This document shows positions 33,388-43,500 of a stretch of DNA of 64,000 nt, one piece after another. Both the position numbers and the translations under genes were made by a program. Below the pieces are notes generated by a model, which saw nothing but the letters and a program-made list of their open reading frames with translations, searched no databases and was not told where the DNA came from. The DNA lies in the NCBI RefSeq assembly GCF_003944765.1, contig NZ_RWIU01000010.1, positions 60,447-124,446 of the forward strand. Direction: 5' to 3'. The first letter of the stretch is position 1. Every line of letters starts with the position of its first letter. The DNA is from Hymenobacter perfusus (GTDB lineage Bacteria > Bacteroidota > Bacteroidia > Cytophagales > Hymenobacteraceae).

Positions 33388-34767
33388 TTATCCTGCATAG
33401 CTTAGCACCAGCTGCTCGGATGCTTTGGCCAGTTGCTTTTCTACCTTACCAGAGCGTCGCTTTCCTACCGGAGAATCAGGACTGAGAAATGCTGCACAGC
33501 CACCGAGAGCATCACGGACACTTTCAGCGATACGCGTACCCATAAGCGGTGGGACTGCATTACCAATCTGCTTCAGTACCGAAGTCCTGGGACCCTCGAA
33601 GTAGAAGTTGTCGGGAAAGGACTGTAACCTGGCAGCTTCACGTACTGAAAGTGAGCGACGCTGGGCAATGTCCGGATGGATATAGTAATGCCCGTCCTTG
33701 CTGATATGTGCCACAACAGTCTGAGAGTACGTCATGTCGCGGGCTACTACCTTAAATCGGTCCGTAAAATCCTTTTTGTTCTCGTGGAACATCAGGTTTG
33801 CGGGAAGTTCATCATAGCGCATCCGCTGGTACTGATCTCCACCGTCATTCCAGTGCTCAATGAACAGCCGGTATATCTCCCGGTCTGCCTCCCGATGCGG
33901 CCGGGTTTCATGCCATGTAATTACCGGGCAGTCCCGGCGCAGACCGGTTTTCCTGATGTAAGGTGTCTGTTGCTGTGTGTAGGCTGTGGCATTGGGTAGT
34001 CTCTGGCCTGGCTCCAAAGAGGGAAGGTCATCCAGCAGTTCAGCTACCAGATGCTCATTTTGTTCTTCCGGCGTCAGAGTTTTAAATACCGGGTAGCCCA
34101 AGGCGGGTTGATCAATCCGCCAGCCAATGATTATCAGGCGCTCACGGCTCTGCAATACGCCGAAGTCCCGGGCGTTCCATTCCCGAACATCCATCACGTA
34201 ACCCGCATCCAGAAACGTTTCCCGGATAAGATTCAGTTGCTGGCCGTTTTTGAAGCTCAGCATGCCGAGAACATTCTCAAATACGAACATCCGGGGACGG
34301 TACTTGCTCAGAAACTTGGCGTACTGCACATAAAGCTTGCTACGAGGGTCCTTTTCCATCGCAGCGCTACCCAGGCGGGCCCGGCCGGCAACAGAAAAAG
34401 TCTGGCAGGGAGGACCGCCGACAATCAGGTCAATTTCCCGTTGTCCTTCCGGCAGCCGTTGGAGGAGCCGGTCAATCCGGTCAAATATCGCCTCCCGTGT
34501 GTCTTCCCCGATTGTCCCATTGATGACAGAATCCAGTACTTCAGACGGGATCAGCTTGTATAACTCTTCACGCGGCAGGCGCTTGCGCAGGTAGTCAAAA
34601 TAGGGCTGGTGGTTTTTCTGATTCTTCAGATAGTACCAAGCCAACCGGGTCCGGATGGTGTCGCAGGCGTAAGCGTCCATCTCCACGTGGGCCACCGGAG
34701 TAAAACCCGCATTATGGAAGCCTTCAGATAAGCCACCTGCGCCGGCAAACAGGTCTATGTAGTTCAT
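33388..34767 (-). CDS. DNA (cytosine-5) methyltransferase
   Basis: Motifs in order: IDLFAGAGGLSEGF (I) at 4-17, HVEMDAYA (II), GGPPCQTFS with catalytic Cys 121 (IV), FVFENVLGML (VI), FGVLQSRERLIIIG (VIII), and LQSFPDNF plus LKQIGNAVPPL (IX-X). The 459-residue length includes an insertion of about 60 residues between motifs II and IV. It is preceded by vsr, the usual partner of Dcm-type enzymes, and followed by the GHKL/Z1 operon. It should protect host DNA from that operon. It may also serve the divergent DISARM-like operon, which lacks a methylase of its own. Confidence 0.93.
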   Translation of the reverse strand: MNYIDLFAGAGGLSEGFHNAGFTPVAHVEMDAYACDTIRTRLAWYYLKNQKNHQPYFDYLRKRLPREELYKLIPSEVLDSVINGTIGEDTREAIFDRIDRLLQRLPEGQREIDLIVGGPPCQTFSVAGRARLGSAAMEKDPRSKLYVQYAKFLSKYRPRMFVFENVLGMLSFKNGQQLNLIRETFLDAGYVMDVREWNARDFGVLQSRERLIIIGWRIDQPALGYPVFKTLTPEEQNEHLVAELLDDLPSLEPGQRLPNATAYTQQQTPYIRKTGLRRDCPVITWHETRPHREADREIYRLFIEHWNDGGDQYQRMRYDELPANLMFHENKKDFTDRFKVVARDMTYSQTVVAHISKDGHYYIHPDIAQRRSLSVREAARLQSFPDNFYFEGPRTSVLKQIGNAVPPLMGTRIAESVRDALGGCAAFLSPDSPVGKRRSGKVEKQLAKASEQLVLSYAG

Positions 34768-34840
34768 TCCTAGATATTTGACAAAATCAATTGTCTTTGC
34801 AGATTACAAGTACGGGAATTTCTGCTGTGTGCCAGCATTT

Positions 34841-35281
34841 TTAATGCTCAAGTTCGTCCGATCCGGGGGCAGTCAGGGAAAAATAAAGCCGCTCCAGCGT
34901 GCGTTCCCGCACAGGGGGCTTCAGTTCACACTCCCATACGGTCAGCACCCGCCACCCTTGGTTCTGTAGTTCAGCCTGCTGCCTTGCGTCATTTGTCACA
35001 TTGCGTCCGATTTTATTCACCCAGAATTCCGTTCGGGTTTTAGGCACCACAAAATACCGGCAGTTCTCGTGGCGGTGCCAGAAGCAGCCGTGTACGAAAA
35101 TTATAGTACGAAGTCCGGAGAATACCATGTCAGGTTTGCCGGGAAGGTGCTTTGCATGCAGGCGGTAACGCAGTCCGCGGGCGTGCAGGTACTGCCGTAC
35201 CAGTAGTTCAGGTTTGGTATTTTTGCCCCGGATACGGGACATATTGAAACTCCGCGTGGCAGCGCTGTGAACGTCACTCAT
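34841..35281 (-). CDS. vsr: Very short patch repair endonuclease
   Basis: The 146-residue product begins with RSFNMSRIRGKNTKPELLVR, the hallmark N-terminus of Vsr. It continues with HLPGKPDMVF, where Asp 51 is the catalytic metal ligand, then FVHGCFWHRHENCRY at 62-76 with the His residues and zinc-binding Cys, and ends with QGWRVLTVWECEL. Vsr nicks T:G mismatches that arise by deamination of 5-methylcytosine at methylase sites. It lies 73 nt upstream of the C5 methylase on the same strand, the normal pairing, and is the first gene of the six-gene operon. Only 110 nt separate it from the divergent gene at 35392. Confidence 0.95.
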   Translation of the reverse strand: MSDVHSAATRSFNMSRIRGKNTKPELLVRQYLHARGLRYRLHAKHLPGKPDMVFSGLRTIIFVHGCFWHRHENCRYFVVPKTRTEFWVNKIGRNVTNDARQQAELQNQGWRVLTVWECELKPPVRERTLERLYFSLTAPGSDELEH

Positions 35282-35391
35282 ATTTGGTTAAACGTTCGAA
35301 AATACCATAAGGTGCGACGTTTTCTTTCTGTGTTCATCAGGAAGCAGGCCATCCAAACCCTTATATTTATCACACATTTCTCTCCTGCTGT

Positions 35392-35820
35392 ATGAAAGAT
35401 AAGCGGCAACTCACCCCTGCTGTAACCGGTACCGGTTTCCAGACTGCCACCTTCATTCCGATGTTATGTACGCACGATCAAAAAGTCACGCCTCATTCAG
35501 CAGGAAAAGTATTATCCCGAGATGGTGTTATGATTGAAGTCGAGCTACGGTGTCGTATATGCGGACTGGAGGTGATATATGCCACCGATCAGCTACCGGA
35601 TGGTTACCAGATATATCACATCCGGGTGACGGGTGAAGACGGACCGCATCTGCCGGCTGAATTCCGTCCTCTCGCATACATTGAGGAGGAGTTCGAAGTA
35701 GTAGGAAACTCTCTTCAGGATGCTCACGAACGAGCAGAATTTGCCTGTACCCTACGTTTTCAGGGTCATAGAACAACATGGTTTATTGATGGTGCCACGC
35801 ATCTGGATGAGCGTTTTTAG
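35392..35820 (+). CDS. Hypothetical 142-residue protein between the Vsr and DISARM-like operons
   Basis: Not recognised. It has a CRICGLEV segment and an earlier CTHDQ, so at most a partial zinc ribbon, then a beta-rich C-terminal half (FACTLRFQGHRTTWFIDGATH) without membrane segments. It is transcribed divergently from vsr across 110 nt and away from it by 372 nt lies the next gene. A regulator of the two divergent operons is possible but no helix-turn-helix is evident. Confidence 0.5.
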   Translation: MKDKRQLTPAVTGTGFQTATFIPMLCTHDQKVTPHSAGKVLSRDGVMIEVELRCRICGLEVIYATDQLPDGYQIYHIRVTGEDGPHLPAEFRPLAYIEEEFEVVGNSLQDAHERAEFACTLRFQGHRTTWFIDGATHLDERF

Positions 35821-36192
35821 TGTAAAACTATTAGCTCTGCAATATCCTGTTTTTGTAATATGTGAGCAGCCGGAGTCAGAACCCTGATTTGGATCTGATG
35901 CTGATAGCAGAACCAGTGTCTGACCAGTGTCTGGCTTATGGTATGTGCAGGGACTGAGGCGGCACTGCGTTATGAGCAAAGCATTCCAGCAAATACAGTA
36001 GAAACAGGGGAGAGTCTATGCCCTGTGGTACAATGCAGTCGGGATGATTACTTTACTGTTGGCTCATTGTTTATCAGGGAAGAATACCAATATTGGTGAA
36101 TTATTCGATTGAATCGATTGAATCAGTAGTATGTGCTGATCAGCTTTTATAAATGTCACACTTATTGTCTGAGCCTTACCTGGTTTTTCTTC
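35821..36192. other. Regulatory-looking gap upstream of the DISARM-like operon
   Basis: The 372-nt gap holds no credible gene. It contains a tandem 11-bp repeat ACCAGTGTCTG (35912-35933), a tandem 9-bp repeat TCGATTGAA (36105-36122) and two perfect palindromes, ACCAATATTGGT (36086-36097) and GCTGATCAGC (36135-36144). Several dyads within 60 bp suggest the promoter and operators of the following operon. Confidence 0.45.
36086..36097. promoter_or_regulatory. Perfect 12-bp palindrome, candidate operator
   Basis: ACCAATATTGGT lies 96 nt before the first ATG of the DISARM-like operon and 8 nt before a tandem repeat of TCGATTGAA. Dyads of this size are typical of dimeric repressors. Confidence 0.35.
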
Positions 36193-37197
36193 ATGCCCCG
36201 TCCTCTGCCCCCGCTGACTTACGAACTGTATGGTCAGCAGCAGCCTCTGCCAGAATGGCTGAAATACTTTACTGAACTGGGAAGCCTGCTGGCGACGGAA
36301 AAAAATGACCTGGTGACGGTGGGCGTTATGGCCCCGACAGATCTTTTTATCGCGCCCTTTTGTGCACTTGGCTTTATTCTGGGCCGGCTGGAGGAGCCTG
36401 CGCACAGCCCCGCACTTGCAAAAGAATGGGGTGACTTTCTGCTAACCATGCAGGGGCTCACACCGGTGAGTTATTTCCGAAATGGCAAGCTAAAGCAAGG
36501 ATGGATGGCAGCTAACCGTCCGTGCAGGCGACTTGAGCTGACATTTAATCGTGCCACCAAGGCCAGCCCGCATCCAGCGGTAACGCTGGTTTCAGTCGAC
36601 TGCCCCGCAGATATGCGAAGGGTGCTTGCCATTCGACCAATCAACGTCAGCCAGGATGAATTTATCCTGCGGCGAAACCGTGTCCGGGTCAGCAGTGAGC
36701 TCGTATTTCTGAACCGTTTTCTTGACGGCTACCCGCTACCGGACTTCATCGCCACCAGCCAGCCTGACTGTGTGCTTTTCGGCAATCATTCTCATCTTAT
36801 AAGCCAGTGTGAGAGCCGCTTCGGTTTCAGTGACAAGGAAAACGTCAGTGGCCGGCTTGAGGATGTACTGCGCATTCGGGACAGCAGCAATGCCTGGAGG
36901 ACCGCGGTTCTTACGGACCGCGCTCCCTGCCGGCCCGTACTGCTGCAGGGAACTCCTCCGGGGGTGGTGATTTTTGTCGGTCACACCGCCTGGTTTCGTT
37001 TTAAATCACGATTCCCTCATTCGCACCACTTGGTTATTACTACACATGATCATTTCGGGACGCAGGAAGTAGTCTCCGATCTGCTGAATGCGGCTACCGT
37101 CCGAAAGGATGGTTTCAGCCTGGGAGAAAGCCCCACGCCCCCCGGGATGGAAGTTATTGCCTTTCGCCGCAACTCTCTGTCCCTTCTCAACCGCTGA
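36193..37197 (+). CDS. First protein of the DISARM-like operon (possible N-terminal half of a DrmE-like protein)
   Basis: 334 residues from the ATG at 36193, chosen because the upstream extension to 36133 encodes an unlikely Cys/Phe-rich leader. No catalytic motif is recognised. The sequence starts LTYELYGQQQPLPEWLKYF, with LVTVGVMAPTDLFIAPFCALGFILGRL next, a pattern like a structural alpha/beta domain. It ends in a TGATG junction with the next gene, which lies in another frame. Its length plus that of the next protein (about 850) is close to what I recall for DISARM DrmE proteins, and DrmE precedes DrmA in class 2 systems. The identification rests on position and size, not on residues. Confidence 0.5.
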   Translation: MPRPLPPLTYELYGQQQPLPEWLKYFTELGSLLATEKNDLVTVGVMAPTDLFIAPFCALGFILGRLEEPAHSPALAKEWGDFLLTMQGLTPVSYFRNGKLKQGWMAANRPCRRLELTFNRATKASPHPAVTLVSVDCPADMRRVLAIRPINVSQDEFILRRNRVRVSSELVFLNRFLDGYPLPDFIATSQPDCVLFGNHSHLISQCESRFGFSDKENVSGRLEDVLRIRDSSNAWRTAVLTDRAPCRPVLLQGTPPGVVIFVGHTAWFRFKSRFPHSHHLVITTHDHFGTQEVVSDLLNAATVRKDGFSLGESPTPPGMEVIAFRRNSLSLLNR

Positions 37198-38753
37198 TGA
37201 ACTTACTTGCCTTTGCGGATTCCATTATTGAGCGGTCAAGCAGCTTTCAGAACCTTCAGGTTACGGTCTACGATCCGATAACCGGCCAGCTTGCGGATCT
37301 TATTCGGGATCTGTCGGTACGCATGCGGGAACTGGAAGCCGAAGAGCATTTCGGGAAGCTGCGCTCCGCACTCAGAAGCTACCTCTTCAGTCTGCGGGCG
37401 ACTCCGCTCCCGCCAAACGACCCGTTTATTTTTCCTGAAATGCTGGGCGCACAGCTCAGCAACGCGGCGGTATTGACGGACGACGAGGGGCTGTCCCGTA
37501 TTTTTGAACAGCTTGAGAGCATACTTGACGAACTCTCCCATCAGCATGCGAGTGTGGCAGGGCAGGCTCTGTATTCCTATCTGAGCGATCTGAAACCAGG
37601 AACAGGAGTCGCGGTGGCCGTTCCGGAAGGACGATTTGCGCCGTGGGTGCGCGCCTGGCTGGAAGGCGTAACAGCGGAGCTGTCCGTAATGGTTGATGTA
37701 GTAAAGTGGCCGGCAGACCTGCGAAACGCGGTTTACGATCAGGTATGCTTTTTCGGACTGGAGGAATGGTATTCAGGCGACCTGCTGAGGTCCGGTCGGG
37801 CAGGGACGTTTATCCACTTTCTGTTCAGCTGGATGTCAGCGGAGCCCCAAGTGGCTTCATGGTTTGGAGACCACCCGCTGGCCCGGCGGACCCCGCCGGA
37901 GGCGTCCCAAACCAGCAGAAAGTATTTTGCCGCAGGGGAGCCCGCACTTTCAGCAGAACCCCTGATGCAGACCCACCCAGCTATACCCACGGCAGAGCTT
38001 GAGATCAGCCCGAATATGCTGGAGAATGTGCTGTCAGCTAAAAGAGAGGCCTTTAATTCCGAGGGGAGCGCTGGAGAAACTGCCAAGGCACGTCTGTATA
38101 TGCTGGAGGGCATGCACGCGGTGTACCTGAACGCCAAGCCAGGAGCAAAGGAATGGGGGATGAGCACCGCATATGAACTCACCAAAAAAATGGTGGCGGA
38201 GCTGCGGGCGGGAGATTTTGTTATGCTTCGTACCGGCTATGATCGCGATTATGTGATTCAACAGGCCAATCGGGTAATGGGGGGGCGCTGTAAAGAGCTG
38301 CGGCAGTGTGAACGGACCTGGAAGGCGGCCCTTTCCGGGGTAATTGCTTCCAGCACCCTAGCCCGGGTCGCCACAGAGCTGCGAGCTGCCGGCTGCCTTT
38401 CCGCCGAAGAGGGAAATGTCAGGGGCTGGGCTCACGGCAGCACTATCCGGCCCGACAACCCGGCCTATTTTGCCATTATACTGGACTACGTCGGGATGGG
38501 TGCCGATACGGAGTATTACTGGCGGTGCCTCTCAGCGGTGCAGAATGCCCACCTGCGGGCCGGAGTGCACATTGCCTCTGAGGTGCGCAGTCTCTTCCGA
38601 AAGGTTAATTCCCTTGAACTGGAGCGGGAAGGCCGGATGGTTCGCTCCATTCCAGGCACCCGGGTAGAATATACCCTCATGCGGATCACCGCCGATGCAG
38701 GGCCGATCGAAGTAATTCCTCAGGGGCTGCTGAATCAGGTCCTTGCCCTTTGA
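37197..38753 (+). CDS. Second protein of the DISARM-like operon (possible C-terminal half of a DrmE-like protein)
   Basis: 518 residues starting at the ATG that overlaps the previous TGA by one base. It is mostly helical with no nuclease or ATPase motif I can name. The C-terminal part (LRAGVHIASEVRSLF, then GTRVEYTLMRITADAG and VIPQGLLNQVL) looks like a nucleic-acid-binding or scaffold domain. Around residues 370-420 it has ERTWKAALSGVIASST followed by NVRGWAHGSTIRP, which may form a winged-helix-like unit. Because it is in a different frame from the upstream gene, the pair is either two natural subunits or one ancestral DrmE-like gene split by frameshift with re-initiation. Confidence 0.5.
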   Translation: MNLLAFADSIIERSSSFQNLQVTVYDPITGQLADLIRDLSVRMRELEAEEHFGKLRSALRSYLFSLRATPLPPNDPFIFPEMLGAQLSNAAVLTDDEGLSRIFEQLESILDELSHQHASVAGQALYSYLSDLKPGTGVAVAVPEGRFAPWVRAWLEGVTAELSVMVDVVKWPADLRNAVYDQVCFFGLEEWYSGDLLRSGRAGTFIHFLFSWMSAEPQVASWFGDHPLARRTPPEASQTSRKYFAAGEPALSAEPLMQTHPAIPTAELEISPNMLENVLSAKREAFNSEGSAGETAKARLYMLEGMHAVYLNAKPGAKEWGMSTAYELTKKMVAELRAGDFVMLRTGYDRDYVIQQANRVMGGRCKELRQCERTWKAALSGVIASSTLARVATELRAAGCLSAEEGNVRGWAHGSTIRPDNPAYFAIILDYVGMGADTEYYWRCLSAVQNAHLRAGVHIASEVRSLFRKVNSLELEREGRMVRSIPGTRVEYTLMRITADAGPIEVIPQGLLNQVLAL

Positions 38754-38778
38754 AACTGACACTTCGGTAAAATCAGAT

Positions 38779-40524
38779 ATGGCACGTATGTACCCCCCGG
38801 TAGTTCCGGGCGATGCCCCACCCGGGGAGAAAACAGTTTTCAGAATGCTGCGGGATGATCCCGACACGATTGCCTGGACGGTTCTTCACTCACTTGATCT
38901 GGCCCGGCATCATCGCCGGCTCACCGGCGAGATTGATTTCGTTGTCATCGTTCCAGGGCAGGGCATACTGTGTATTGAGGTGAAGTCCCATGAGGAAATC
39001 ACTGTCAGCCAGGGACAATGGGAGTTCGGCAAAGCCAGGGAGCGGAAGTTAAGCCCTTTTAAACAGGTCTCAGAGGGCATGCACACGCTAAGGAAATACA
39101 TCGCGCAGCGCCAGCCTGATCTGGCGGCAATACCATTGTGTTCCGCCGTTGCCTTTCCCCAGATGGGATTCGACCTGCGTTCCCCGGAATGGGAACCATG
39201 GCAGGTAATTGACGCACATGGTATCCGGCTGCGCGGGTTGCGCAGCTGGGTGCTGGATAATTTATCCCACATCCGCCGGCGTATCCGGGACCGGGGGATT
39301 CCCGGATTTGACATACACGGCTCTGAACCCACCCGTCGCCAGTGTGATCGACTGGTTCAGCTGCTGCGTCCCGATTTTGAGGTGTTCCGCTCCCCGGAGC
39401 TTCGACGGCTGGAATCGGAAGAGCAGGTGCTGCACTATACCCAGGTTCAGATGAAGGCCCTGGATGCCATGGCCGACAATCCCAGGGTGCTCTTCAACGG
39501 GCCGGCCGGAACGGGTAAAACCATGCTGGCCATTGAGGCGGTGCGACGGGCCCTGCTGGAGGGGAAGAAAGTACTGTTCGTGTGTTATAACCGTTTTCTG
39601 GGGAGTTATCTGGAGCGGCAGTTCGGTGACCAGAACCCCGCCCTGACAGTCGGAACCTTCCACCGGTTTCTGATGCGGGTTGCTCAGATCCCGGCGGGCG
39701 GGGCAGCGGGCAGGAATGACGACTTCTGGAAACAGCAGCTGCCTCAGCAGGCTCTTGATGCCCTCCTGAGTGTGGATGCGACCGGCGCAGCCAAGTGGCA
39801 GTACGACCTGCTGGTCGTGGATGAATTTCAGGACCTTCTGGTCCCTCTGTACCTGGATATACTCGATTTGTGCCTTTCGCAGGGACTTGTCCGGGGGAAA
39901 TGGCTCTTCTTCGGGGATTTTGCCCAGAATATTTACCAGACGGATACGGCCGACATGGAGTCGCTGCGTGACCTGCGGCCTGACATTATGTGGTCACCTT
40001 ACCGGCTTCTGGACAACTGCCGCAACACCCCTCGGATTGGTGCATTTGTGCAGAAGTACTCAGGGTTGAAACCGGGTTATGCCTCTCACCTCCGACCGGA
40101 TGACGGCCAGAGCGTGGACCCGGATATGCAGTTTTATTCCAATGCCAAACAGCAGATCAACCGGCTAAGTGACATTCTCAGCGAACTCCTCAGCGTGCAC
40201 TACCAGCCGCAGGACATTGTGATACTTTCTCCACTTGGCCAAGAGAGCTGCGCCGCTACAGTTCTTGCCGGGCAGCAGGAGTGGGCAGAAAGGCTGCAGT
40301 TTGGTGCACCGGGAAAGGTCAATGACCGGGTCGCCTACACTACCATCCAGAGTTTCAAGGGCATGGAGGCCCCTGTGGTAGTGGTGACTGATATTCGGGA
40401 ACTGGAGGGGCAGCAGGGTGTGGCGCTTTTCTATATAGCAGCCTCCAGAGCCCGCAATCAGCTTTTTCTGCTGATGGATGAGAAAGTCAGCCCCGGCCTT
40501 ATCAAAGCGCTGAAATTACGCTAA
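38779..40524 (+). CDS. NERD nuclease domain fused to UvrD/Rep-like SF1 helicase
   Basis: Residues 20-120 form a NERD domain: TGEIDFVVIVPGQG and LCIEVKSHEE give the D and E-x-K residues of this PD-(D/E)XK-like nuclease. From about 215 an SF1 helicase follows: Q-motif-like YTQVQMKALDAM, Walker A NGPAGTGKTML near 238-248, LLVVDEFQDLLVPL (Walker B), FFGDFAQNIYQTD, and the late VAYTTIQSFKGMEAPVV and YIAASRARNQLFLL motifs. The ATG at 38779 is preferred over a TTG at 38743 that would overlap the previous gene. It should unwind and cleave DNA. Its place between the DrmE-like pair and DrmA suggests it replaces the PLD nuclease DrmC, which is absent. Confidence 0.85.
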   Translation: MARMYPPVVPGDAPPGEKTVFRMLRDDPDTIAWTVLHSLDLARHHRRLTGEIDFVVIVPGQGILCIEVKSHEEITVSQGQWEFGKARERKLSPFKQVSEGMHTLRKYIAQRQPDLAAIPLCSAVAFPQMGFDLRSPEWEPWQVIDAHGIRLRGLRSWVLDNLSHIRRRIRDRGIPGFDIHGSEPTRRQCDRLVQLLRPDFEVFRSPELRRLESEEQVLHYTQVQMKALDAMADNPRVLFNGPAGTGKTMLAIEAVRRALLEGKKVLFVCYNRFLGSYLERQFGDQNPALTVGTFHRFLMRVAQIPAGGAAGRNDDFWKQQLPQQALDALLSVDATGAAKWQYDLLVVDEFQDLLVPLYLDILDLCLSQGLVRGKWLFFGDFAQNIYQTDTADMESLRDLRPDIMWSPYRLLDNCRNTPRIGAFVQKYSGLKPGYASHLRPDDGQSVDPDMQFYSNAKQQINRLSDILSELLSVHYQPQDIVILSPLGQESCAATVLAGQQEWAERLQFGAPGKVNDRVAYTTIQSFKGMEAPVVVVTDIRELEGQQGVALFYIAASRARNQLFLLMDEKVSPGLIKALKLR

Positions 40525-40554
40525 CCAACCTACAGAGCTTCTCCGCCATTAATT

Positions 40555-43500
40555 ATGCTTGTTGAAAACACTGCCAACCGCACTAAACTGCTGCGTTCGC
40601 TTCGGCTGGAACTGGTCGGTCCGGAACAGCCCTCGGAGACTGAAACCCTTATCCGTGAAAGACCGGGAGGCCGGTACGGGGTAGGCATCCTTTACCCGAT
40701 CGGGGCATCTGCATTTGAAGGCACCAATCCCACGCAGAACGAGCCGGAGGATGAGAAGGAAGAAGAAGCTGATGAGGAGGAAGTGACCTTCCGGCGGGTG
40801 GGTGGTGAGGAAAGTTCAACGCCGGACGACGACGCACCGGATGACGATGGTGAATTTGACCTGACACTGGCAAACGCCCGGCGGCCTTCCAGCATGGCGC
40901 TGAGCTTTGTAGCAGACATAATGCCAGGCATGGCACTGGCAGTTCACGTGGCCGGGGGGCGCTATAATCGCGTGCGTCCTTTGCCAGGAAGTTCCATTGC
41001 CTCCGTTGATGGCAGTGCGACCACAGCGCAGGAGCCCGCTGATCGGAAACAGGCCTGTGAAGAGAATGAGAATCAGAAGGATCTTTCGGCGCCCGGCACA
41101 ACGTGGCATCGACATGGGGTCGAAATTACTCTGGATCATATTGCCGCTGAGGAGCTGTGCGGACCACATGCGACGTATCGGAAAACAATTAAATTCACCA
41201 GCGATCAGTTGCAGCTGGAGGTGCAGATAATCTCGCGCCGGCAGGAGAAGGATAACATACGCTTGCTGACTGTAGCTCTGACTAACCGCACCTTAGCGGG
41301 AGAAAGAAGGGGACAGGACAGCAAGGCGCTGTTTCAGGCTGAAATGCTAGTTCGGATCCTTATCGGAGAAGAGCCCGTAGCCCGGATACTGCCCTATCCA
41401 AGCGTAGCCGGAGTAAGCGAGGGACACCTGGATAGGGCAGCCCGGGAAGAGGAAGCCTCCATGGCCCTGCTTTATCGTAACCAGCACATTTTTGCCATCG
41501 GGCACGGCTGTGCGGCTGACTGGACGGCGGAACCGCTGTCGGGGGCAGCCCTGACGGTTAAAACGGATATGCTGCCTCAATGTGAGGTGGCAGCACTTAC
41601 TCCTGACATCCGCATGCCGAATGAATCCGGCGAATGGGCTGTGCTGAGTATTCCCATGGCTCCGCTGGCTGGACTGACTCCCGGTGAAGACGGGTTAAGT
41701 GACGTACGGAACCTGCTTGAACTGTATGGGAAATGGATTGCCGATCGGCACGCCGAAGTTAAGGGCTTGGCCGCGCACTTCCGGCCGGCTGCCAATTCCA
41801 ACCTGAAGGAGGCAGAGAAATGCCTACAGCGCATGCGGGAGGGACTTGAATGGCTGGGACAGGATAAGGAGGCAGCAGAAGCCTTCCGTTTGGCCAATCA
41901 TGCAATCCTGCTCCAGCAGCGCCGGGGAGGCTCGCTGAGAGAACCCCGATGGAATGAAGCCGAAGCAAAGCTGACGTTTGCCCCCTTTACAGATCCTGAC
42001 CTGACGGAGACCGGCGGCACGCGGGGCAACTGGCGTCCGTTTCAGCTGGCGTTTATCCTGATGAACCTGCGCTCCGCCGTTGTGGGGGACGATTTGCAGC
42101 GGGAGAATGTAGAGTTGATCTGGTTTCCCACGGGCGGCGGGAAAACGGAAGCTTATCTGGGCCTTTCCGCCTTTGCCGTTTTTTACCGCTACCTCACGGC
42201 GCCGGATAGCGAACTACAGGGCACACACATCCTGATGCGGTATACCCTGCGGCTGTTGACTGCTCAGCAGTTCCAGCGTGCGGCACGTCTGATCTGTGCC
42301 ATGGAGTGGCTGCGCGCCCGTAGCCCCGACCAACGGCTGAATGGTGCTCCTGTAGTTTCCATTGGTCTCTGGCTGGGCGGGGAAACCACGCCGAACTGGC
42401 GGGCAGGTGCGCTGAAAGCTCTGCAGGAACTAACGGGTCGCAATGCAGGCACAGCGAAAAATCCGTTACTCATCAGCCGTTGCCCCTGGTGCAACGCACG
42501 CATGGGGGTTCGCGCCTCAGCCATTACGGGCTTTCCTGCCCGGGCTGCCCGGGCTGGCCGGGGCAGGGGCATGGCCGCAGCTCCAGCCGATTTTGTGCTG
42601 GGCTACCAGCAGGAAGCAGTCGGCGACGGTATTCAACGTACGGTGGTATTTGCCTGTCCGGACGCGGGCTGCCACTTCAGCTCCGCGTCCTCCCGCACTC
42701 TGCCGGTATACGTCGTGGACGAGGATATCTATGAGCTGCGCCCCACCCTGGTTATCGGCACGGTAGATAAATTCGCCCAGCTCGCGGCCCGGCCGGAAGC
42801 CCGGAGCTTATTCGGAATCGATGCGGACGGGCATAGAATAGTAAGTCCACCCGGACTCATCATACAGGACGAGCTTCATCTGATTGCCGGTCCGCTTGGC
42901 TCCATCGTGGGCCTCTACGAAGGGGTGATTGAGGAACTGTGCACTGACCGTCGGACCGGCAGCGCGGTACGTCCCAAGATCATTAGTTCCACGGCAACGG
43001 TCAGGCGCTACCGCGAGCAGATAAAAAACCTGTACGCCCGGGAGCAGGTAACGCTGTTCCCTCCGCCCGGCCTAGTTCACACCGACTCATTTTTCTCGGC
43101 TCCTTCCCTGAATGTGAATGGGCAGGCAATGCCAGGAAGAATTCATGTCGGCGTTCATGCTCCCGGCCTCGGCTCGCTGCAGACTGCACAGGTTCGCACT
43201 TTTTCCAGTCTGCTTCATTCTCCCACCCGCTTCGGCTCCGATCAGGCAAAGGACCCGTGGTGGTCGCTGCTGCTCTTTTACAACAGCCTGCGGGAACTGG
43301 GCGGCGCAAGCACGCTATTCCAGTCTGATATCCGGGAATACCTGCGGGTGCAGTCCCGACGGGAGCCTGAGCAATCTGGTGGTAAGCGGCTGCGTCGCAG
43401 GCTCTGGCAGGTTCTGGAACTTACCGGCAGGGTCACCAGTGAGGAAGTAGTTGGCTTCATTGAGGACATGGAGCGTCCCTGTGGTAATCGCCCCGTGGAC

